23,129 bases of DNA, taken from positions 1 through 23,129 of the forward strand of contig JFHB01000326.1 in NCBI GenBank assembly GCA_000729835.1. The letters are read 5' to 3'. A program made the position numbers and the translations under genes. This stretch comes from Atkinsonella hypoxylon. Its lineage: Eukaryota > Ascomycota > Sordariomycetes > Hypocreales > Clavicipitaceae. Positions within the stretch are counted from its first letter, which is position 1; each line of letters opens with the position of its first letter. Positions 10,738-18,879 of the stretch are shown here, piece by piece. The notes beneath the pieces were generated by a model that worked only from the letters and a program-made list of their open reading frames with translations, had not been told where the DNA came from and did no database searches.

Positions 10738-10742
10738 AGTAT
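10738..10742. repeat. left target-site duplication of the copia element (AGTAT)
   Basis: AGTAT flanks the left LTR and recurs directly after the right LTR at 18542-18546. The family B RT copy at 22610-23129 carries the uninterrupted site (ATACT at 22640-22644 on the plus strand), confirming the empty-site structure. Confidence 0.85.
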
Positions 10743-11439
10743 TATTGAAAATAATAGGGATTACAGGACTAGATATCTAAGAGGGTAGTGGTCTCTTAGA
10801 TTTAGTACCTGTAATTGCTCCTAGCAATTATCACGTAGTGGAAGCAGCAGCGGCCTAAATCAAGCTGTGGTGTATAGTACTAGATCACGTAGAGGCAATA
10901 GATAACTGTAATAGTAGTATCTTTATATTAAGAGCGCTGTAACGAACTTGGTGAGGGTAGGATCTCGAATCTTTCTAGTTCCTTATAGACCTACTGACTA
11001 TATTAGCGGGCCGTAGTCGCTAGAAGGGGCTTATAGGCTACTTTATAATTTCCGCAAAAAGATTTACTATATAAAAATAAAAAAAATCGACTTACAGCTA
11101 TACAAACGAGACGCTTACGTGCATAATTTAACAAATTCCACTAATAACAAGCAACCCTTATAAGCAACTCTATCTAACAATTATACTATTAAATAGCCCT
11201 AATTCTAGGCTTTTAAATAGTATACTTCTTAAATTTCTACTATTGCTAGTTGTAGAGAAAATCGCTGTTAAAGTTAACTATAGGTTAGGCAACTTTGCCT
11301 TAGTTAATTCTAGATATTTTGCATCTAGTAACAGCGATATCTCTACTAAAAATCAACGTAACAAGACCTAATAAGGGTTACGTAATAGAGCAACTAGTAG
11401 GCATAAAAATAGGCTATATAGGGTAGCTTATTTTTAACA
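10743..11439 (-). repeat. copia 3' LTR (697 bp)
   Basis: On the plus strand it begins TATTGAAAATAATAG and ends TTATTTTTAACA; in element sense it starts TGTTAAAAATAAG and ends TTTTCAATA. It matches 17845-18541 base for base in length. It keeps more CpA/TpG than the surrounding gypsy sequence. Several positions where the two LTRs differ are C here and T in the other copy, and the reverse also occurs. Confidence 0.95.
11252..11346 (-). other. long imperfect stem-loop inside the copia LTR (copy 1)
   Basis: The arms TAGAGAAAATCGCTGTTA and TAACAGCGATATCTCTA pair around a loop of about 58 bases that itself contains shorter inverted repeats. The same structure is at 18355-18447 in the other LTR, where the inner hairpin CTAGATG-TTTCG-CATCTAG (18412-18430) is perfect. 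It lies in transcribed or transcript-proximal LTR sequence. Its role is unknown. Confidence 0.6.
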
Positions 11440-11447
11440 CTCCCTCT
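11440..11447 (-). other. copia polypurine tract
   Basis: In element sense AGAGGGAG ends directly against the TGTTAAA start of the 3' LTR. This is the expected position for the RNase H-resistant primer of plus-strand DNA synthesis. Confidence 0.7.
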
Positions 11448-11689
11448 AGAAATATAAGAAGTAACTAGTTCTATAAGCAACTTAGCTCCTTTAAAGGATA
11501 TCTAAGTTAGAATTAACTAACGAAATACAGTACTAATAACAGGACTAAATAACATAACTAATTCCAGCAATTCCAGGGTAGTTATAGTTAAATATAACTA
11601 GTTGTTGTTAATTGTTTTTGTTGTTTTCGATTTTTAACTGTTTTTTTGTTGCTTTTCGATTTTTTAAGTGTTTTTATTGCTTTTATAAG
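11448..11689 (-). other. copia 3' untranslated region with a T-rich degenerate minisatellite
   Basis: Sequence between the last pol stop and the purine tract. At about 11609-11683 on the plus strand a unit of about 27 bases (TTTTTGTTGCTTTTCGATTT and a short tail) repeats nearly three times with decay. In element sense this is A-rich and would encode Lys/Asn-rich peptide if the stop at 11690 were read as sense. No other gene is visible. Confidence 0.5.
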
Positions 11690-14600
11690 CTAGCTAGAAA
11701 ACTCTAGTAACTTAATAAATTGTTAATGCTTTTAAATAGCAAGAGGCTTAGTTAGGCTATCTGCTAGCATCTAATTTGTATTAATATAACTAACCTTAGC
11801 TATACCTTTACGAATCTTTTCCCTAATGTAGTTAAACTTCAAAAGGGTGTGCTTAGTCCTACTATACAACGTTAAGTTGTAAGCAGTAACTATAGCGCCT
11901 TAATTATTACACCTAATAGGAATAGGAGGGGTTAAAGGTAGCTTTATCTCCTTAAAAAGGCTGTAGAGCCACTCTAATTCCCTTATAGCTTTAGATAATG
12001 CATTAGATTCTGCTTCTAATGTAGAAAGAGCAATAGTACTAGATTTCTTTAATTTCTAGCTAATAGGTCCACTAGCTAGCTTATATAGATAAGTATAGGT
12101 TAATTTAGAAGAGGTTTTATTACCAGCAAAATCGCTATTGCAATAACCAAGGAGGGTCTTAAGTACTTCTTTAGAGCTAGAAGCTTTTAAAGAGGACCCT
12201 AGTGGTATAGAATGCTTATAAATAATAGTAAAGCTTCTAGTACCACTTAAGTACCTTAGGAGGTGCTTAGAGGCGTTTAGGTGCTCTATATAGAGCTTAG
12301 CTAGGAAGGTTAATAGCCACTGAACAGAAAAAGCAATATCAGCCCTAGTTAGCAACATTAGGTACATTATAGTGCCTATTATGCTCTAATAAAGCTTATA
12401 ATTGGATTTTAAGAGGAGTTTTGTAACTAGTTACTTTAGAATTCCCGGCTGTATAGGGATAGAAGCCGGCTTAGCATCTAGCATTTTGAATCTTTCTAGG
12501 GCTTTAAGGATATATTAAGATTAGTAGATTTTAATAGACCTTTTAGACCTATTATGGGTGATTTATACACCTAGAAAGAATTCTACTAGTCCTCTATCTT
12601 CTATTGGATAAGCTTAATTTAGTAGCTTTTTAAGCTTATTAATATATTGTAAATTAGGCCCAATTAGAAGACAGTTATCTACATAAGTAGCAATATACGT
12701 AGATGTAGCTAGGTTATAAAAGACTGCTAGGTCTGATATAAGAGGTTTAAATCTATGCTTTTAAAGTAATTCCGTTAGAATTTGCTGCTATTCTCTAGGA
12801 CTTTGCTTTAGACTATAGAGGGATTTTTCTAGCTTAATTACTTGCTCTTTAAAGGGCTTGTAATTACAGCTTTTTAGTAGCTTAGCTACTGATAGCGATG
12901 CTTGCTCTGCAAATTCAACGAATCTATCTAGGATTTCTATATAAATAGCTTCTTTTAGCTTACTATTTAAAAACGCTCCTATAAAATCGATTTGCTTAAC
13001 TTCCTAGTTATTAAAAGCTGCAAAAGCTAATAATATACGCTAGCTAGAAGGAATACTAGTTGCAGCAAAGGTCTCTAGATAGTCTTAACCTTCTATTTAT
13101 ATAAATCCCTTAGCAACAAGGCAGGCCTTATATTTTATAGGATTATTTTCTTTATCCTTCTTTAGCCTATAAACAAGCCTATTCTTTAGAACTCTTTAGC
13201 CCTTAGGTACTTAGTCTTTCCCTATAAATTTAAAGGTTCTAGCAGCTAATAGCTGCTTAAATTCGCTATAGGTAGCTTCTATCTAATGCTGCTTAGCAGA
13301 GCTTTTTAGGGCTTGCTTCTATGTGTTAGGAAGTTCATCCTTGCTATTAGAAGTAATAGCTGCTTTAGTCCTAGCCTTAAAGCATAGATCCTTAATTAAG
13401 GAAAATATGTCTCCATCTAAATCTATAGCATTAGCATCAGCTTCAGCTTCTATAGGTTCTATATTAGCCTAAGGGGCTTCTATAGATATAGGGGCTTTAG
13501 GGGCCTCTATAGCTTCTATAGGGTTGCTTGGTAGAAGAGCTTGATTTTCTACAGGTTCTAGTGGATAATTTAGCACATCCAGATGACTAGGATAAGGATA
13601 CTTAGGAGTATAATTATCTTCTAATTGCTGCTAGTTATCGATTTCTCCCTCTAAAGGATTATCCACTATAGAACTAATAGGAACCTTAGGGATGCTCTAT
13701 AAAATAGGACCTATTCCTTCTATAATTTTAACGAAGCTAGTCTTTATAACAGCTTATTTAGAGAGGATATATATTAGATATACATTAGAACCTAGTGTAG
13801 CTAAAAGTCTACTAGGAATAGTTCTTTTAGCTAGCTTCTGCAACCTAGATCTCTATTCTAAAGGAATTAGAACTTCGCAATAGGAGCCTATAGCCCTTAT
13901 TTTAGTAAAATTAGGCTTATAGGTCTTAGAAGGCTCTAAATCAGCTAGATATAGCTGTTTAGGACTTAGTAGTTTAGTGCTATTCGCAGTAGTATTAACT
14001 AAATCCACTATAGCAGGAAGGATGTAAGACTATAGATATAGAGGTAATTGTAACCACTGTAGAGTAGCACACAAACGGTCTAGAAGTACCCTTATAGCTC
14101 TCTCTATTAGCCTATTCTGTTTATAAATATAGGGGCAAGAGGTGCTAAAGTAAATACCCTTAGAAGATAGCTAAGCTTACAACCTAGTATTAATTTCTGT
14201 ACTACTATTAAAATAAAGGTGTTTAGGGTAGCAGTTATACTAGTTCTTTAATTCCTTAAAGAAGCCTTTAATATAGCTATAGAGAGTAGAACTCTCTTTA
14301 TTAGCTAGATTAAAAGACTACTTATACCGTAATTTTCTATTAATTAGAAAAAGAACTAGAGGCCTCTTATTGTGCAGTATAGGCTCTATTTTAACAGTAT
14401 CTCCCTCTATAATATCTAAACATCTAGGGGGGTTAGGAATAGTATACTTACTAGGTCTTCTAACAGCTTTAGCTTAGTTGCAAGCTAGGCAGTTAAAATC
14501 CTTTTCCTTGATTTTTGTAAAATTAGGAATACCTTTAGTAATAGAAGCAGTTTTCTTTAGTAAAGGGAGTCCTATATGCCCTAATCTAATGTGCTAAGTA

Positions 14601-16951
14601 GCAGCTAATTCTAGGAGCTTCTTATAGAAAGAAGAAGCAGTAGGATTACTACTAGAATTATTATTAAAGCTAGCTTCCTGTTGCTCCCTATCTTGCTAGA
14701 TCTCTTAAGAACTACGGGCCTCGTTTAAGGGATCTAGACGGCTATTTCCTCTAATATCCAGCAACTTAGGATTTAGACCTTCTAAATCCCCGTTATTAGA
14801 AGAAATCTAACTAGGAGCCCGTTTAGGAACTAGAGCTAATAGCTCTATAGCATCGTTATTAGTATTATTTTCTTTAAAATTAGATAATTCCTCGATTTAG
14901 CTATATTTCTCTAGATTAAAACTAGGCTGTTAAGGGATTTAAACCTCTATAGGATAACTAGCATTATAACCGCTATTATAACTATTGCTAGCTAGAAATC
15001 CTATATAAGAGAGATTTATGTAGTTTTTATACACTCTAGGGGTCTCTTGCCCCTTAAGCTGTAAGAAGAAACTATACTTTTTAGGATTTAGAAGCCTATA
15101 GCAGCTTCTATCAGCTAGAAATAGCTAATTTCTAAGGAGAGTGCCCCCTATTAAATAGTGCTTTAGACTACTAATTAGGTTGGTATCTAAACCTAGGCAA
15201 TACAGAGCATCCTTTAGAGCTAAAGGTCTATATTTAGCTGGATTTGTACTAACTAGTACCTAGAATATAGCAGTTCCCTGTCCTTTAGGATAAATAGGAC
15301 CTCCTCTAGTAGCAATAGGCGCGGTTTTACCCTTTTTTATAGGCTTATAAGTCCTAAAAAATGCCTTATTATTAACTATATAACAGGTAGAACCTGTATT
15401 GTATAGTAAGAAGTTTTTAATTATTCTATTGGAATAGTTAAAAGAAGGGGTATTATTACTAGTAGTACTAGTATTACTAGTAGTAGATTCCGTATCTAAA
15501 TCGTAAGAATTATCACTACTAGAACTGCTAGATTCACTATCGGAATCTATAGTATCCTAGTTGCTAGTAGATAGGTTATAGCAACCTATAGTAAAAGCAG
15601 CTTCTCTATCCTTATTCCTAGAGTTTTTATTACTTCTTCTTCAGCCCTTCCACTTCTTCTTATTCTTAGAGGCTTTATCTATATCTTTAGAGGCATTAGA
15701 ATCGTTAGAATTAGAATCGGAATTCTTCTTCTAATTAGGAGGATTCTTTCCTTAATTAGCCTTATTATTAGAACCATTAGAATTAGAAGCTTTATAACTA
15801 AGAGCCTTAGATATAGAGGAGCTTTTATCTCTTTGTTCTTCTAATAAGTCAGCTATAAGGAACTGTAAATTCAGCATTTTTATAGATAGACCTTATGCTC
15901 TAGCAGCTCTAATAGAATATCGCTGCCTTTTAGCCCAGCTAGGGAAGGTCTTCTTTAAAGCATTAATATAATAATTTACCTAGTCAATAGGATTAATAGC
16001 TACACTATAGAGCTGTAATCTAGCTAGTAAATTATTAAATTCAGCATTAAAGGCCTCTAAAGATCCCTTATAGTTCGAAAACAATAAGTTGTAATAACTA
16101 GTATATAGTGTACTACGTTGTATTTTAGCACTCTGCGAATACTGCTTAACTAGAACGTTATAGGTATCTATAGGGGACTTATGCCAGCTTATAGCAGCTT
16201 AAGGTCTAGATTAGCAACTATCTCTTATAATTATAAGGATAATAGCTTGCTCTAAATCTACTAACGTACTAGCTATACTAGGATTATTAATAAATTAAGG
16301 GAATCCTAGTGCCCTAAATTAAATAGTTAAAGCTTGCTTCTACTGTTTAAAATTTTTAGGGCCTTTTAGCTTAGCAGCCTCTAGAATTAAGTGAACCTTC
16401 TTATTTAACTCTTTTATAGTGTCTTTATTAAAAGCAGGCAGAAAAGTAGCACTATTAGAGGAACTAGAAGGTTTAAGGACTTTAAAAGAAACTTTAGAAG
16501 CTCTTTTAGAAGTAATAGGATCTACTACCTTAAAGGGAGACCCTATAGAGAGATTACCTATAGATGTAATTATAGTATCTAATTTACTTAGTAAATTAGC
16601 TATATTACCTTTATTTTAGCTTTATTTTGCTTCACTATGCCTAATAAATCTATTTAGGGTCTCTTGTTGCTTATCTATTTAAGCTTTTAGATTAGCTTGT
16701 ACATTATAGATTTACACTACTCTTTTAGAAGCTAATCTAGCTTCCTTTAGAGCCTTCTTAGCTGTATAATCTTCTTTATTAGAAGAGGAATCTACTAGCT
16801 AAAGGGGGGACCTTACTGGACTAGGAAAGCTAGTAGCAGCTGTAGCTAGTGTACTAGAACCACTACCCCGTTTAGGGCTTATGCTCTTTCCCTTGCCTGT
16901 TCCTTTTAGTGCTATTTTAAGGGTTTTAATAGCTAATTTAACGCTCTTTAT
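11690..16951 (-). pseudogene. copia gag-pol polyprotein: gag, protease, integrase, RT, RNase H (stops only, frame kept)
   Basis: About 1,754 codons in one phase. Start taken at 16951, an ATA that is probably a mutated ATG, followed by a Lys-rich stretch (LKGTGKGKSISPKRGSG). Gag occupies about residues 1-400, then a Ser/Asn/Lys-rich linker. Protease: YNTGSTCYIVN near residue 517, with the DTG Asp now Asn (15392-15400). Integrase: H-x4-H at residue 786 (14591) and C-x2-C near 820, then the core including HLYFNSSTEI (family form D-S-G-T-E). RT: AIDLDGDIFSL linker, then KARLVAKG-like and TYVDN at 12674-12685 (YVDD with the second Asp now Asn). RNase H: GYCNSDFAGNK, STLEAESNALS, TKHTLLKFNYIRE, LADSLTKPLA. 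About fifty in-frame TAG/TAA/TGA at Gln, Trp or Arg positions; no net frameshift between start, protease, integrase, RT and end. A stop-free stretch remains at 12056-12367. Confidence 0.93.
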
Positions 16952-17844
16952 AGCTAATTATAGCCTAAATTACAGTGGAAATAGTAGTAAATAACAGTAA
17001 TAATTCTTACTAAATATAGGCTAGAAGTGCTCTATATTTTCAGAAATTATACTAAGATTTTTCTCTAATTTCTTTTGTAACAGGTATAATAGGCTCTAAG
17101 GCTGCGTTGTATTGCGATCTATATACACATACAATTTGTATAGCAGACTAGATTAACAAGCGGTTGCGAGGGGCATAAAACATAGGTTCTAGCTATTTTT
17201 AGCCAAAAAATTCAGGAGATTCTTCTCCAATTAGGTTCTAATAAATCAGTAGAGACTTAGGCACAGCTAATTTAGGGATATCCAGCTAATTCCCACTTTA
17301 AAATCCTAACTAGTGGGATTACTATATAAATTAATTCTGCAACCGAAAACACAAGAATATCCAACAGCAATAAGAGCTATTAGGCATGCACTACAAATTG
17401 TAGTATAGCTACTAACAGAGGTGCACAGGGTGCACAATATAACAATAACAACGAGCGATGCAGTGCAGCGCTAAGCTTATTTCTTAATGGAAATAATTAA
17501 TTAGGTAGTGCCTAATAAAACGATTTGCAGTGCGAATGTAATGTGTATAGATGTATATATTTTGATGTTGCGCAACAATAGAACCTAGCTATTAAGAATA
17601 GCTTTAAAAGTGTGTATATATAGGGTGTATAGAGTGCAGGAGGCACAGAGTAGGCAGAATAAAAACACCAGTATAGTAGCTAGCGATGTATGTGCAGCAG
17701 GTATTAATAGCTTCCAGCAAGCTACTAATGGCAGCAATAGCTGCTAGCGCAGGTCTTAATATAGCTTCTAGTAGGTAATACAGTACACAATAGTAGATTT
17801 TAGCGGGCTAACAGCTTGCAGATAGGTCTTCCGGGCTTATAACC
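16952..17844 (-). other. copia leader between 5' LTR and gag
   Basis: Nearly 0.9 kb without a readable frame, of more mixed base composition than the coding part. It begins at the primer-binding site. It contains GC-rich short palindromes such as GTGCACAGGGTGCAC (17421-17435) and purine-rich stretches that could be packaging or translation signals, but nothing here proves a role. Confidence 0.55.
17833..17844 (-). other. copia primer-binding site matching the anticodon arm of initiator tRNA-Met
   Basis: In element sense GGTTATAAGCCC lies directly after the LTR end TTTTCAATA. Its complement GGGCTTATAACC equals the initiator Met tRNA anticodon region GGGCUCAUAACC except for one C-to-T change in a CpA context, the RIP preference. 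Drosophila copia and yeast Ty5 are known to prime from a half-tRNA cleaved in this arm, so the match fits the superfamily. Confidence 0.75.
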
Positions 17845-18541
17845 TATTGAAAATAATAGGGATTACAGGACTAGATATCTAAGAGGGTAGTGGTCTCTTA
17901 GATTTAGTACCTGTAATTGCTCCTAGCAATTATTACGTAGTAGAAGCAGCAGCAGCCTAAATTAAGCTGTAGTGTATAGTACTAGATTACGTAGAGGCAA
18001 TAGATAACTGTAATAGTAGTATCTTTATATTAAGAGCGCTGTAACGAACTTAGTAAGAGTAGAATCTTAAATCTTTCCAGTCCCTTATAGACCTACTAAC
18101 TATATCGGCAGGCTGTAGTCGCTAGAAGGGGCTTATAGGCTACTTTATAATTTCTGCAAAAAGATTTACTATATAAAAACAAAAAAAATCAACTTACAGC
18201 TATACAAACGAGACGCCTACGTGCACAATTTAACAAATTCCACTAATAACAAGCAACCCTTATAAGCAACTCTATCTAATAATTATACTATTAGATAGCC
18301 CTAATTCTAGGCTTTTGAATAGTATACTTCTTGAATTTCTACTATTGCTAGTTATAGAGAAAATCGCTGTTAAAGTTGACTATAGGTTAGGCAACTTTAC
18401 CTTAGTCGATTCTAGATGTTTCGCATCTAGTAACAGCGATATCTCTACCAAAAATCAACGTAACAAGACCTAATGAGGGTTACGTGATAGAGCAACTAGT
18501 AGGCATAAAAATAGGCTATACAGGGTAGCTTATTTTTAACA
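17845..18541 (-). repeat. copia 5' LTR (697 bp)
   Basis: Same length and ends as the left LTR. It abuts the primer-binding site on its left and the target duplication AGTAT on its right. In element sense this copy would carry the promoter. Confidence 0.95.
18166..18177 (-). promoter_or_regulatory. possible TATA element in the copia 5' LTR
   Basis: In element sense the sequence TTTATATAGTAAAT lies about 365 bases into the LTR, after a run of T. The same motif is in the other LTR at about 11066-11076. Placement fits a U3/R boundary, but in such AT-rich DNA a TATA match is weak evidence. Confidence 0.3.
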
Positions 18542-18546
18542 AGTAT
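18542..18546. repeat. right target-site duplication of the copia element (AGTAT)
   Basis: Direct repeat of 10738-10742, located immediately after the LTR end TTTTTAACA. Confidence 0.85.
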
Positions 18547-18576
18547 ATATCTAGCATTACTATACTGTTAAGTAGC
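18542..18576 (-). pseudogene. 35-bp piece of family B RT stranded between copia and copy B-c
   Basis: The reverse complement matches 22610-22644 of the plus-strand copy with a few transitions. It continues the RT of B-b upstream of the copia insertion and is then cut by the LTR of B-c at 18577. The five bases before that LTR (GTAGC) are the predicted target duplication of B-c. Confidence 0.8.
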
Positions 18577-18819
18577 TGTTACGGGATAATCATACAGACC
18601 CGCAGGTCACTAGTGCATGTGACCGCAATTATATATAAGTAGTTAGAAGCAACACTTAAGTAGTTAGATTGAACAATTAACTATTATTTACTAGAATACT
18701 ATTACTAAATGCTCTTTACAGCAACTCTTACAACTTCTCTTATAAATCTTTATATAACCTATTAAATTTAACAACCTATTGTTACTTCTAATAAACCTAT
18801 ATTAGATTCTACTATAATA
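18577..18819 (+). repeat. family B 5' LTR of copy B-c
   Basis: 243 bp from TGTTACGGG to a decayed ACTATAATA (from CCGTAACA). It is the reverse complement of the LTRs at 3411 and 4858. Here the left end is the least mutated of the three while the right end is heavily mutated. Confidence 0.88.
18630..18639 (+). promoter_or_regulatory. TATA-like element in family B LTR
   Basis: TATATATAAG lies about 55 bases into the LTR and is kept in all three LTR copies (reverse complement CTTATATATA near 3591 and 5038). Conservation across copies makes it better supported than a random AT match, but no transcript start can be read from sequence. Confidence 0.42.
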
Positions 18820-18879
18820 AGTAGTAGTAATTGCTTCTAATTGTTGCTAACTCTCCTTAAGCTTAAAAAGCTAAAATTG

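Larger units (their letters stand above)
4858..10742 (-). mobile_element. family B chromovirus copy B-b, 3' portion (resumes at 18542-18576)
   Basis: Reading on the minus strand from 10742: RT, RNase H, integrase, chromodomain, about 0.45 kb without coding, an extra ORF, a 3' untranslated region and the 3' LTR. The 5' part (LTR, gag, protease, early RT) is missing here because copia inserted at 10742; 35 bp of upstream RT reappear at 18542-18576, where B-c then interrupts it. The domain order RT-RNase H-integrase identifies Ty3/gypsy (Metaviridae), and the terminal chromodomain places it with the chromoviruses. Confidence 0.82.
7850..10742 (-). pseudogene. family B pol: reverse transcriptase, RNase H, integrase, chromodomain (5' truncated)
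   Basis: The minus-strand frame is in the same phase from 10742 to about 7850. RT begins mid-domain; the catalytic YIDD motif is Y-I-N-D (10481-10492), followed by LxYLNIVLLILEKNKLIIAIKK-like palm and thumb sequence. RNase H lies at about 9830-9540: YRLTKAEVAAI, then INIIIDYLLAKGI, ending in VLNTLSRL (family form 'PDxLSRL'). Integrase starts near 9400 with the CCTYKENV zinc half near 9100, the core with TNIPKV and IISNxDLKFIS (8790 region, family form 'ISDRDxKF'), and the GYILLGK C-terminal block near 8300. A chromodomain ends the protein. Several catalytic Asp codons have become Asn by G-to-A change and there are dozens of TAA/TAG stops, so it is inactive. The upstream end is the copia target site. 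Confidence 0.85.
10743..18541 (-). mobile_element. complete Ty1/copia LTR retrotransposon, 7.8 kb, nested in family B RT
   Basis: Two directly repeated LTRs of exactly 697 bp flank one minus-strand gag-pol frame with the order gag, protease, integrase, RT, RNase H, which defines copia (Pseudoviridae). A primer-binding site abuts the 5' LTR (right side), a purine tract abuts the 3' LTR (left side), and a 5-bp duplication AGTAT borders the element. All structural parts are present, but the coding frame has about fifty stops by eye. LTR differences are nearly all transitions, so RIP inflates any age estimated from them. Confidence 0.95.

Noticed and set aside
12056..12367. Minus-strand 103-codon ORF as a separate gene
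   Set aside because: It is a stop-free stretch of the copia RT/RNase H frame, continuous in phase with the rest of pol on both sides, and its Met is internal.
13692..13883. Plus-strand 63-codon ORF
   Set aside because: It is antisense to the integrase-RT part of the copia polyprotein, where the minus strand reads clearly as pol.
16419..16619. Plus-strand 66-codon ORF
   Set aside because: Antisense to copia gag; the Leu/Glu-rich look is a by-product of the Lys/Ser/Phe-rich gag codons on the other strand.
17421..17435. GTGCACAGGGTGCAC palindrome as an operator or att-like site
   Set aside because: Single short palindrome in a retroelement leader, with no matching partner or associated recombinase.
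17821..17844. Possible tRNA gene at the initiator-Met match
   Set aside because: Only the anticodon-arm segment matches; there is no acceptor stem, D arm or T arm around it. Position beside the LTR explains it as a primer-binding site.
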